From positions 1 through 11,304 of the forward strand of contig UQAI01000048.1 in assembly GCA_900538885.1 (NCBI GenBank): DNA of 11,304 nt, given 5' to 3'. How positions within the stretch are numbered: position 1 is the stretch's first letter; every line of letters starts with the position of its first letter. Below the pieces are notes generated by a model. It did not search any database. It was not told the origin of the DNA and was given only the letters and a program-made list of their open reading frames with translations. A program made the position numbers and the translations under genes. Positions 1-6,415 of the stretch are shown here, piece by piece. Origin of the DNA: an uncultured Mollicutes bacterium (GTDB taxonomy: Bacteria > Bacillota_I > Bacilli_A > ML615J-28 > CAG-313).

Positions 1-87
1 CTATACATAACACAAAAAAAATCAATTTTATTCTAAAATTTAAATTTTTTTAGATATTTTTATTTTTTCTTCGTTTTTTTAGTTTAT

Positions 88-1080
88 TCACTTAAAAGTT
101 TTCAATTTATAATAGAAACAATAGTTATTACCTTTTAATAAATATCCTTTATAAAACACAATACTAGTATGATATTCATCTTTATTGAGTTTTCTTAAAT
201 GCTTAATTATTCTCTTCTTTTTGATTTTAGGTATTACCATAATAATTTTACCATTATTATTTAATCGAAATCTAAAACCTAGATATGTGAACCCTTCTTT
301 AAGTTTATAGATTCTTGTTTTAGCTACATTCAACTCTATTCCTATTTGTGAACATTCCTCTTTTATGTCATTTAGTAAAACCTTTAATTTGTTTTTATCA
401 TTACAAATAATAATTCCATCATCCATATACCTAGAATAATACTTAATCTTATGTCTTTCTTTAATAATTCTATCTAATTTATCAAGATAGTATAAAGCAA
501 AACACTGACTAGTTTGATTTCCTATTGGTAAACCTGAATTTTCATAATCGCTATATGAATCGATAATATCAAACAATAACTTTTTTATTTCCTCGTCTAT
601 AATAATTGTATTAAGTTTATTCTTTAATACATCATGCTTAATGGATTCGAAATAATGGTGAATATCAAATTGTAATATATAACCTTCATTCCCATACTCT
701 TTATAATAACTGGTTAAAAACTGCCTTACTCTATTTCGACAAAAGTCAGTTCCTTTATTTATCCTGCAAGCACCATTATCATATATTAAATGTCTTTCTA
801 AAACACCCATTAAATAGTTATCCACTATACAATGTTGAACTACTCTATCACTATATGATAACGCTTCAATCTTTCGCATTTTAGGTCCATATATCATAAA
901 ATGATTATAACCTTTAACAACATATTTCCTACTATCTAATTGTTTCTTTAATTTCCATAAATTATTACCTAAATCAACTTCAAACAGTATCACATCTCTC
1001 TTGTGTCTTTTTGACCTTCTTACCTTTATATGTGCATTATATAAATTCTTAAAACTAAATACTTCATCATATATACTCAT
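88..1080 (-). CDS. DGR-type reverse transcriptase
   Basis: RNA-dependent DNA polymerase of a diversity-generating retroelement. In this family the enzyme copies the template repeat RNA into cDNA with errors at adenines, and the cDNA then replaces the variable repeat. Numbering from the ATG (330 aa), visible motifs are the finger region around RKIEALSYSDRVVQH (69-83), motif A QFDIHHYFESI with Asp139, the motif-4 segment GLPIGNQTSQ (183-192) of the SQ type expected for DGR enzymes, the catalytic YMDD at 218-221, and FTYLGFRF (264-271). The length is normal for a DGR RT, and no maturase or endonuclease domain is visible. A GTG at 1086 would extend the frame by two codons, but it overlaps the Shine-Dalgarno sequence GAGGTG; the ATG at 1080 is 5 nt from GAGG and is preferred. 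The gene is the last of the cassette, 193 nt downstream of the TR. It ends in TGA, so TGA is a stop here. No clear terminator follows in bases 1-87. Confidence 0.95.
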   Translation of the reverse strand: MSIYDEVFSFKNLYNAHIKVRRSKRHKRDVILFEVDLGNNLWKLKKQLDSRKYVVKGYNHFMIYGPKMRKIEALSYSDRVVQHCIVDNYLMGVLERHLIYDNGACRINKGTDFCRNRVRQFLTSYYKEYGNEGYILQFDIHHYFESIKHDVLKNKLNTIIIDEEIKKLLFDIIDSYSDYENSGLPIGNQTSQCFALYYLDKLDRIIKERHKIKYYSRYMDDGIIICNDKNKLKVLLNDIKEECSQIGIELNVAKTRIYKLKEGFTYLGFRFRLNNNGKIIMVIPKIKKKRIIKHLRKLNKDEYHTSIVFYKGYLLKGNNYCFYYKLKTFK

Positions 1081-1094
1081 AAACACCTCAAAAA

Positions 1095-1151
1095 AACCAT
1101 TCGGCTATCCCTAGCTCAGTTAGTAAAGTTACGTTACTAACACAAATGGTT
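1095..1151 (-). ncRNA. Possible three-way-junction RNA upstream of the RT
   Basis: Read on the minus strand, a 7-bp closing helix (1145-1151 with 1095-1101) encloses two hairpins. One has an 8-bp stem, GTTAGTAA/TTACTAAC (1134-1141 with 1119-1126), and a 7-nt loop. The other has a 4-bp stem, GCTA/TAGC, with loop GGGA, which fits the GNRA pattern (1104-1115). The closing helix runs into seven T residues and then directly into the RT ribosome binding site GAGGTG. The TR-RT spacer is known to matter for cDNA synthesis in the Bordetella phage DGR, so this may be part of the RT/Avd-bound RNA. It could instead control RT expression through the U-tract. The base pairing is read from the sequence; the function is inferred. 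Confidence 0.45.
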
Positions 1152-1273
1152 ATATTTAGTTAGATATAATATCATAACAAGGAGTAAAGTTCCTTTATCT
1201 TAAAACTCTAATGTCTTACTTAAAACACTAATCTGTACATCCATAGATTCATTCATCTACTAGTAAGATAAAT
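1152..1273 (-). other. DGR spacer between TR and structured RNA
   Basis: This is the non-coding remainder of the spacer between the TR and the RT gene; I see no gene in it. It holds a direct repeat, CTTAAAACTCTAAT (1199-1212) and CTTAAAACACTAAT (1219-1232), with 13 of 14 bases identical and a 20-bp period. It also holds a small hairpin with stem AAGGA/TCCTT (1179-1183 with 1191-1195) and a 7-nt loop. In studied DGRs the segment just downstream of the TR is part of the RNA needed to prime and template cDNA, so this stretch is likely transcribed with the TR. That role here is inferred from position. Confidence 0.5.
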
Positions 1274-1383
1274 CCGCCGAAACGCCAGCGTTGTCGTTGT
1301 TGACCCATTTGTTGTTGATGTTGCCATTGTTGTTGACGTAACGTGCGTTGTTGTCGTTGTTGTTGTTAGGACTGCGGAGCCAA
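1274..1383 (-). repeat. DGR template repeat (TR)
   Basis: This 110-bp segment aligns without gaps to 1887-1996 at a constant offset of 613. The 71 positions that are not adenine in the minus-strand sense are all identical, and 23 of the 39 adenines differ. Read in the frame of the variable protein it spells WLRSP, then runs of Asn with interspersed Asp, then ARYV, GNI, KWV and AGVSA. Fifteen Asn codons (14 AAC, one AAT) concentrate the mutable adenines. It lies between avd (25 nt downstream of that stop codon) and the RT gene, where templates sit in the classical Bordetella-phage order. It has no ribosome binding site or complete gene of its own and acts as the RNA template, so the open frame across it is not a protein gene. 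It is visibly GC-richer than its surroundings. Confidence 0.96.
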
Positions 1384-1407
1384 ACCCGAACCAATAGTTT
1401 TACAACC

Positions 1408-1788
1408 TTACCCCAATATATTATTAATTCTTCTTTTATCACTTGTTATCCAGTTACTAAGTAACTTCATACAAGTATTTATCATTTCTGTAATATTTTC
1501 ATATTGTTTAAACAATATGCATTTTTCTTTACATCCTAAATCACACAAATAATCAAGAAACTGAAACTTAACATATACATCATTTTGATACATTGATCTA
1601 TTACTACTTCCTAAAACTTCATTATTTGCTTTATATAATAATTCAATAATATCAAACAATAGATTATGTATCCTATTAACATAGGTATAACGATATTTTT
1701 TAGGACTCTTCTCACTAATTGTCATTATATATTCAGTTAATCTCTTTGATTCTGTTATTACTTTTAATTCTGATTCACTCTTTTTCAT
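1408..1788 (-). CDS. avd: DGR accessory variability determinant (Avd-like)
   Basis: A 126-aa, lysine-rich, mainly helical protein in the position of Avd, between the variable-protein gene and the TR. In known DGRs Avd is a small pentameric four-helix-bundle protein of the S23-like class that binds the RT and the template RNA and is needed for mutagenic retrohoming. The size fits, the predicted helices are amphipathic, and the C-terminal segment MKLLSNWITSDKRR resembles the end of Avd/four-helix-bundle proteins. There is no motif that settles identity by eye, so position carries much weight. Two ATGs lie in tandem at 1791 and 1788. The Shine-Dalgarno AGGTGG is only 1 nt from the first and 4 nt from the second, so I chose the second. 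The gene starts 75 nt after the variable-protein stop, beyond the hairpin region. Confidence 0.85.
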   Translation of the reverse strand: MKKSESELKVITESKRLTEYIMTISEKSPKKYRYTYVNRIHNLLFDIIELLYKANNEVLGSSNRSMYQNDVYVKFQFLDYLCDLGCKEKCILFKQYENITEMINTCMKLLSNWITSDKRRINNILG

Positions 1789-1804
1789 CATACCACCTAA
1801 AGTG

Positions 1805-1859
1805 GGCGCCTCCTCGCGCTTCGCTTTTGATTGGATGCGCCATGATTTGCACTTCGTGC
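1805..1859 (-). other. Hairpins downstream of the VR
   Basis: A GC-rich stretch between the variable-protein stop and avd. On the minus strand, 4 nt after the TAA, comes GCACGAAGTGC (1849-1859), a 4-bp stem with loop GAA. Further on is GCGAAGCGC (1816-1824), a 3-bp stem with loop AAG, enclosed by a 5-bp inverted repeat GGCGC/GCGCC (1805-1809 with 1837-1841). The two small hairpins sit in an imperfect 20-bp direct repeat (1814-1833 and 1847-1866, 14 of 20 identical). DGR target sites often need a hairpin or cruciform just 3' of the VR; in the Bordetella phage it also lies a few bases past the stop codon. The stems here are shorter than described ones, so the role is inferred. Confidence 0.45.
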
Positions 1860-1863
1860 TTGA

Positions 1864-4827
1864 TTAGCTAAGGCTGATAGTAATGGCCGCCGAAACGCCA
1901 GCGCTGTCGCTGCGGACCCACTTGCCGCCGATGAAGCCAACGAAGTCGACGTAACGCGCGCTGTAGTCGTAGTTGAAGTCAGGACTGCGGAGCCAATAGT
2001 ATCCATTATTGTAAAAATCAGTACTTGTAGCCATATAACATCCTTTTGCTTTTGCATAGTCTGTTAGTTGTTTTTGTCTTGATTTATCATTTGTAAATCC
2101 ATATTCTTTATTTGTTATATCTTTATAACTTAATAAGCATACTTTATCATATGTATCATTACATATATATTTATTGGAAGAATTTCCAGTTGATGCTAAA
2201 CTATTATCTACAAATGTTGTATTAATATATGATTGTAATACTTTTGTAAATGCTTTATTATAGAAATCTTCATTTAACCACTTTCTTATATCTGAATATT
2301 CATAGTTATTTGGATAAATTGTTTTTCCATCTATTGTTCTAGTACCAGTATATGAATAAAACTTTTGATTATCTATAATTAAATCCGTCATTAACTTGTA
2401 TTCTTTACCATTTACTTGTAGTATCTTCCATTTAATTGGTTCTACTTTAAAGTAATAAGTTGTACCTTTTACTATTTGTTGTTTATTATTAAAGTAATAT
2501 GCTGATGAATATGGTGTTGCTTCTACTTTAGCGTAACGTTCATTATCACTTCCTAAATAGTAACCATTACTATCTGGTGTATTTGATATAATTGTTACAG
2601 AATCTTGTTTTAATGTTTGTGGATATTCTCCAAAATAGATATATTTTGATCCATTTGCTTCATATGGTTTCATGTATTCTACCCATTTTGCATATAGTGT
2701 TATATTCTCATTTGGCATTGTTGTAATGACATATTGAGTTGTAAATGATTCATCCTTATACCAACCATCAAATATATATCCTTCTTTGGTTGGATTTTCT
2801 ATACTGATTAAAGTTCCATAATCAGCTGTAACTTGTTCTATACTTGTTCCACCATTTGTTTCAAAGGTTAGTGTATATTTGTTCATTGTAAATTTAGCAT
2901 ATAGTGTAATATCTCCTATTGAACCTTTTTCTATTTGATCTACTTTATTAATAAATTCTGGTTCAGTATACCAGCCACCAAACACTGCTTCTACCTTTGT
3001 TGGATCTTTTAAATTAATTGTTTCTGTTGTATAGTAATACTTTGTTGGATTATTACTATCATTTGTTCCACCATCTAATATATATATAATATTAAACTCT
3101 GCACTCCAGTTTGCGGTCAAGGTAATATTGGTTGTTAATTTCCATATACCTGTGTTATCAAATAATCTATCATTATAATACCATCCCATAAAGGCATGAC
3201 CTTCATATGTTGGTTCTAATAATATATAATTACTATCATATGTAACCATTTGTGTGTTTTTATTAATTGTTCCACCATTTGGATCATATGTAATAGTATA
3301 TTGATTTGCTGCCCATATAGCATTTACTATTAAATTACTTGTAATAGGTTTTGTAAAATCATAGTCCCATCCCTTAAAAGTGTAACCTGTTTTGGTTAGA
3401 GTTTCAACATTAGTTAATATTGTTCCTTCTTCTACTTGTTTTGGTTCAATTTTTGATGTAGTATTTGTATTAAACTCTACTTTATATAAACGATTTCTAT
3501 AGATATTTACTCTATATGTATCGATATCACCATTATCTTTTTCACATAAAATGTAGTAGTAATTATTGCCTTCATTTAATTGTACTTGTTTTGTAAAATG
3601 TATGGTTGATCCATATTCATCACCACTTACATAGTAATTACTATAACCTGTAATATTAATATTTAATCTAAAGTTATATGAATTTATACTATTAGATACT
3701 ACTACTTTATATATATCATTTTCTTTTATTGAGTTATTTAAACTAAATGATTCTACTTCTTTTTTAATAAAACGTGCTGTAAGTGTTATATCACTTGTTA
3801 TAGTGTAACCACTAAATACCCACTTTTCATCATCTATGTACCAACCATCAAAGATATATCCATCTTTTACTGGATCAGTTGGTTTTGTTACTTTTTCACC
3901 TTTTGTTACTATTTGATCAGCAATAGTATCAGTAGTGTTTGTTACAAACTTAACTATATACTTTGTTTCTTCCTTTGTTCCAAGTCTTCCATTAACTAAA
4001 TCATCTAACCATTCTTGTTCACTTTTTGTATATTCTGGGTGAGTTTCTTTATAGATTTCATAGGCTGATTTGCCATCTTTCCCATCTATTCCGTCATTTC
4101 CTTTGTCACCTTTTGGTCCAATTAAACTAGAGAGTTCGATTAGGTTAGTCCAAGTTGTATCTCCTTCATATTGCCATTTGATATAACCGTTTTCTACTTT
4201 AAAAGTAACTTCGCGACCGTCTATTCCATCAGTTCCTTTGTCTCCTTTTGGTCCAATTAAACTAGAGAGTTCGATTAGATTAGTCCAAGTTGTATCTCCT
4301 ACATATTGCCATTTAATATAACCGTTTTCTACTTTAAAAGTAACTTCACGACCATCTTGTCCATCATTTCCTTTATCACCTTTAGGGCCAATTAAACTAG
4401 AAAGTTCAATTAGGTTAGTCCAAGTTGTATCTCCTACATATTGCCATTTAATATAATCGTTTTCTACTTTAAAAGTAACTTCGCGACCATCTTGCCCATT
4501 TATTCCATCAATGCCATTTATATTACCTAAGTTTTTTGTTTCACCATTAGATAGTATTATTAATAAATTATTATCTTTATCAATAGTAATATTCGATATT
4601 GATGTACCATCTTTTCCTGCCACTCCTGTAAGTGAAGTTAAAGATATTAAGTTTTTCCAAGTAGTTTCACCTTCATATTGCCACTTAATATAGCCATCTT
4701 CTACTTGAAGGATTACTTCTCTTCCATCTATTCCTTTGTCTCCTTGTTCTCCTTTTTTACTACATCCTTGTACTAGTAAACAAGAACATACAAATAAAAG
4801 AATAAATACCATTCTAATTTTTTTCAT
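1864..4827 (-). CDS. DGR variable protein: surface lipoprotein with lectin-like tip
   Basis: A 987-aa lipoprotein, the target of the DGR. Residues 1-22 are a lipoprotein signal with lipobox LVQGC (Cys22). From about 24 to 280 come collagen-like Gly-rich repeats of the type GREVTFKVENGYIKWQY, including three tandem 45-aa copies (114-248), then a linker of the SAYEIYKETHPEYTKSEQEW type. From about 289 to 716 there are about five InlB/Flg_new (Listeria-Bacteroides) repeats with GYxFxGWY and ITLTAxW signatures, interrupted at about 355-445 by a separate beta-rich segment. From about 720 to 987 is a DUF6273-like, C-type-lectin-fold domain starting near YIYFGEYPQ and ending with the WLRSP...ARYV motif that carries the VR (about 944-981). 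The protein is probably lipid-anchored and extracellular, with an unknown binding partner. A GAAAGGAAAC binding site precedes the ATG. A TATAAA at 4861-4866 may be a -10 box, but I see no good -35. Treponema TvpA and Legionella LdtA are precedents for DGR-diversified lipoproteins. Confidence 0.95.
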   Translation of the reverse strand: MKKIRMVFILLFVCSCLLVQGCSKKGEQGDKGIDGREVILQVEDGYIKWQYEGETTWKNLISLTSLTGVAGKDGTSISNITIDKDNNLLIILSNGETKNLGNINGIDGINGQDGREVTFKVENDYIKWQYVGDTTWTNLIELSSLIGPKGDKGNDGQDGREVTFKVENGYIKWQYVGDTTWTNLIELSSLIGPKGDKGTDGIDGREVTFKVENGYIKWQYEGDTTWTNLIELSSLIGPKGDKGNDGIDGKDGKSAYEIYKETHPEYTKSEQEWLDDLVNGRLGTKEETKYIVKFVTNTTDTIADQIVTKGEKVTKPTDPVKDGYIFDGWYIDDEKWVFSGYTITSDITLTARFIKKEVESFSLNNSIKENDIYKVVVSNSINSYNFRLNINITGYSNYYVSGDEYGSTIHFTKQVQLNEGNNYYYILCEKDNGDIDTYRVNIYRNRLYKVEFNTNTTSKIEPKQVEEGTILTNVETLTKTGYTFKGWDYDFTKPITSNLIVNAIWAANQYTITYDPNGGTINKNTQMVTYDSNYILLEPTYEGHAFMGWYYNDRLFDNTGIWKLTTNITLTANWSAEFNIIYILDGGTNDSNNPTKYYYTTETINLKDPTKVEAVFGGWYTEPEFINKVDQIEKGSIGDITLYAKFTMNKYTLTFETNGGTSIEQVTADYGTLISIENPTKEGYIFDGWYKDESFTTQYVITTMPNENITLYAKWVEYMKPYEANGSKYIYFGEYPQTLKQDSVTIISNTPDSNGYYLGSDNERYAKVEATPYSSAYYFNNKQQIVKGTTYYFKVEPIKWKILQVNGKEYKLMTDLIIDNQKFYSYTGTRTIDGKTIYPNNYEYSDIRKWLNEDFYNKAFTKVLQSYINTTFVDNSLASTGNSSNKYICNDTYDKVCLLSYKDITNKEYGFTNDKSRQKQLTDYAKAKGCYMATSTDFYNNGYYWLRSPDFNYDYSARYVDFVGFIGGKWVRSDSAGVSAAITISLS
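1887..1996 (-). repeat. DGR variable repeat (VR)
   Basis: The 3' end of the variable-protein gene, matching the TR over 110 bp. In coding sense the 23 differences are 13 A-to-G, 9 A-to-T and 1 A-to-C, with none at any other template base. Fourteen of the 15 template Asn codons are changed, giving Asp, Phe, Tyr, Tyr, Ser, Asp, Phe, Val, Phe, Gly, Gly, Arg, Ser and Ser; two further changes are silent. Scaffold residues WLRSP, ARYV, KWV and AGVSA are kept. The last 17 bp in coding sense (1887-1903, CGCTGGCGTTTCGGCGG) are identical to the TR and GC-rich, and would be the IMH-like site where cDNA integration starts. The first 16 bp (1981-1996) are also unchanged. Confidence 0.96.
4084..4488 (-). 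repeat. Three tandem 135-bp repeats in the lipoprotein gene
   Basis: Three near-identical 135-bp units encode 45 aa each (residues 114-248): GREVTFKVEN, then YIKWQY, a TTWTNLIELSSL segment and a collagen-like GPKGDKG stretch. The units differ by a few bases, for example Asp or Gly after VEN, and Val or Glu after WQY. A diverged fourth copy with an insertion lies nearer the N-terminus (about residues 35-113). Such near-identity at DNA level points to recent duplication or to homogenisation by recombination, and copy number may vary between strains. Confidence 0.9.
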
Positions 4828-5021
4828 TTTGTTTGTTTCCTTTCTATAACATTACAAAAATTTATAGTTTTTTGGATTATGATAAAAAACAATATTCAAT
4901 AGGTATAACATTTACTACTATCCCATTATTTATCAATTCATTTGCAATAGCGCTACTAAAGTGCTAAAATTATGATTGGAATGACAGTCCAAAAAAGTAT
5001 AAGTTTTGAGAGTAAATATAT

Positions 5022-5074
5022 AAAAAGGTATACTGCACATAGTAGTTTTATTACTACTAACAGTATACCTTTTT
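5022..5074 (-). terminator. Strong terminator after the decarboxylase genes
   Basis: Perfect 14-bp inverted arms (5022-5035 with 5061-5074; AAAAAGGTATACTG on the plus strand) surround an inner 7-bp stem, TAGTAGT/ACTACTA (5040-5046 with 5053-5059). Read on the minus strand, the GC-containing stem is followed by TTTTT. It starts two bases past the stop codon of the gamma-like gene and so ends that operon. The arms are symmetric, with A5 and T5 ends, so it may work in both directions. It insulates the DGR from upstream transcription. Confidence 0.85.
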
Positions 5075-5076
5075 GT

Positions 5077-5241
5077 TTATTCATCTTCTTTTTTGTGAGT
5101 TATTTTATTTAGGATAACAATTGTTAAGAAAATTATAGTCATTGCGATAAAGATTGAAAGAATGCCTTTCCAACTTATATCAAGGGCTTTTAAAATGTTT
5201 TCTTTGACTGTAACATTACTATATATATTAAGTAGAAACAT
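5077..5241 (-). CDS. Small OadG-like gamma subunit of a Na+-pump decarboxylase
   Basis: A 54-aa protein directly after the beta-subunit gene. It has a short N-terminal segment, one membrane helix (about residues 25-46, GILSIFIAMTIIFLTIVIL), and a charged C-terminal tail KITHKKEDE. In OadG/GcdG-type gamma subunits a single N-terminal helix packs in the membrane with the beta subunit and a cytoplasmic tail contacts the carboxyltransferase; the GxxxIFxAMTIIFLxI pattern fits that family. Here the tail is very short, without the usual Ala/Pro-rich linker and metal-binding end. AGGAGG lies 7 nt before the ATG and overlaps the TAG stop of the beta gene, so the two are probably translationally coupled. 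Family assignment rests on context and on the shape of the helix. Confidence 0.75.
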   Translation of the reverse strand: MFLLNIYSNVTVKENILKALDISWKGILSIFIAMTIIFLTIVILNKITHKKEDE

Positions 5242-5252
5242 ATATATACCTC

Positions 5253-6374
5253 CTATAATAAACCTAGGATTACACCACCAGCGACAACTGAGGCGATTTG
5301 TCCTGCAACATTTGCACTAGCCGCATGCATTAACAAGTGGTTAGTTGGGTCTTCTTGGACACCAAGTTTTTGTACTACACGTGATGCCATTGGGAAAGCT
5401 GAAATACCAGCAGCACCGACCATTGGGTTGATTTTTTTCTTTGAGAAAAGATTTAAGAATTTAACGAACATTACACCACCAAATGTATCAAAGACAAAGG
5501 CAACAAGGCCTAAGCCTATAATCATTAATGTTTCTGGAGTAACAAATTCCTCGGCTTTCATACTGAAAGAAATTGTAATACCAAGTAATAAAGTAATTAG
5601 ATTAGAAAGAATATTACTTGCAGTATTAGATAATGAATCTAGTACACCACATTCTCTAATTAAATTACCAAACATTAAAAATCCTACTAAAGAAACTGAA
5701 GCGGGAGCGATAAGTCCTGCAATAATTGTTACTACAATTGGAAAAATAATCTTGGTTGCTTTTGATACACTCTTTGGATTATATTCCATTTTTATTCTTC
5801 TTTCTTTTTTAGTTGTAAGACTCTTTATAACAATTGGTTGAATCATTGGAACCAGTGCCATATAGCAGTAAGCTGCTACCGCGATAGCACCAACATATTT
5901 ACTCTTTAATACTTGGGATACTAAAATTGAAGTAGGTCCATCAGCTGCACCAATTATACCAATACTAGCCGCATCCGCAATATCAAATCCACAAGCAGAA
6001 GCAACTACCATTGTAAAGAAAATACCAAATTGAGCAGCGGCTCCTATAAATATTAATTTAGGATTTGATAGTAATGGCCCAAAATCAATCATCGCACCTA
6101 TACCTATGAATAATAATAATGGTAAAATTTCTGACGCACCTATTCCCGTTTCAAATAACCATTGAATCGCACCTACTACTTCATTTTCACCACTACCTTG
6201 ATTAATTACACCTGATAATGGAAGGTTGACAATAATTGCACCAAATCCCATGGGTAGTAGAAGTGATGGTTCTAGATTTTTCTTAATCGCAAGAATAATT
6301 AATATTATACCAACTGCATACATTACTGCTTGTTGCCATGTAATGTTTTTAATTCCTTCTAATAAAAACTCCAT
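5253..6374 (-). CDS. Na+-translocating decarboxylase, beta subunit (OadB/GcdB/MmdB)
   Basis: A 373-aa polytopic membrane protein of the family that decarboxylates carboxybiotin and exports Na+ in oxaloacetate, glutaconyl-CoA and methylmalonyl-CoA decarboxylases. Family hallmarks are GIGAMIDFGPLL (91-102), the segment GIIGAADGPTSI (139-150), whose Asp145 matches the Asp essential for Na+ coupling in Klebsiella OadB, and NPMVGAAGISAFPMASR (316-332), with the second conserved ion-path region. About nine hydrophobic segments are visible, and the length is usual for GcdB/MmdB-type proteins. The substrate cannot be told from the beta subunit alone. A GAGGAG site lies 5 nt before the ATG. The gene is followed after 11 nt by the gamma-like gene. 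No alpha or biotin-carrier gene is in the window, so the other subunits must be encoded elsewhere. Confidence 0.93.
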   Translation of the reverse strand: MEFLLEGIKNITWQQAVMYAVGIILIILAIKKNLEPSLLLPMGFGAIIVNLPLSGVINQGSGENEVVGAIQWLFETGIGASEILPLLLFIGIGAMIDFGPLLSNPKLIFIGAAAQFGIFFTMVVASACGFDIADAASIGIIGAADGPTSILVSQVLKSKYVGAIAVAAYCYMALVPMIQPIVIKSLTTKKERRIKMEYNPKSVSKATKIIFPIVVTIIAGLIAPASVSLVGFLMFGNLIRECGVLDSLSNTASNILSNLITLLLGITISFSMKAEEFVTPETLMIIGLGLVAFVFDTFGGVMFVKFLNLFSKKKINPMVGAAGISAFPMASRVVQKLGVQEDPTNHLLMHAASANVAGQIASVVAGGVILGLL

Positions 6375-6415
6375 AAATACTCCTCTTTAAGTTTTTTATT
6401 TTTTAAACATCAACA

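Noticed and set aside
88..1086. Retron or group II intron RT as alternatives
   Set aside because: There is no intron-like domain V or maturase region and no retron msr/msd organisation. The adjacent TR with an adenine-only mutated VR fits a DGR.
1112..1129. Plus-strand TAGCTCAGTTAGTAAAG, which resembles the D-arm of a tRNA
   Set aside because: The D-stem does not close, there is no T-loop GTTCGA and no matching acceptor strand follows, so it is not a tRNA. It could be a remnant, but chance or the minus-strand hairpin explains it.
1260..1442. Open frame of 60 codons reading through the TR, with poly-Asn tracts
   Set aside because: It is open because the TR copies the reading frame of the VR. 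It overlaps the end of avd, has no convincing ribosome binding site, and its Asn runs are template codons.
1797..2057. Minus-strand frame rich in Ala, Ser and Arg overlapping the VR
   Set aside because: It is out of frame with the lipoprotein and is an effect of the GC-rich VR and hairpin region.
4084..4488. Regular repeats considered as a CRISPR-like array
   Set aside because: The units are contiguous, 135 bp, in frame with the coding sequence, and have no unique spacers.
4880..4963. Minus-strand frame of 28 codons (ends IPIEYCFLS) upstream of the lipoprotein gene, perhaps a gene remnant
   Set aside because: It has no start codon or ribosome binding site and a stop immediately upstream. 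It is too short to assign, and the stretch 4828-5021 otherwise shows only the lipoprotein's leader.
5428..5841. Plus-strand open frame antisense to the decarboxylase beta gene, and similar frames opposite the other genes
   Set aside because: The minus-strand proteins have clear family motifs. The antisense frames have no ribosome binding sites or recognisable features and arise from biased codon use.
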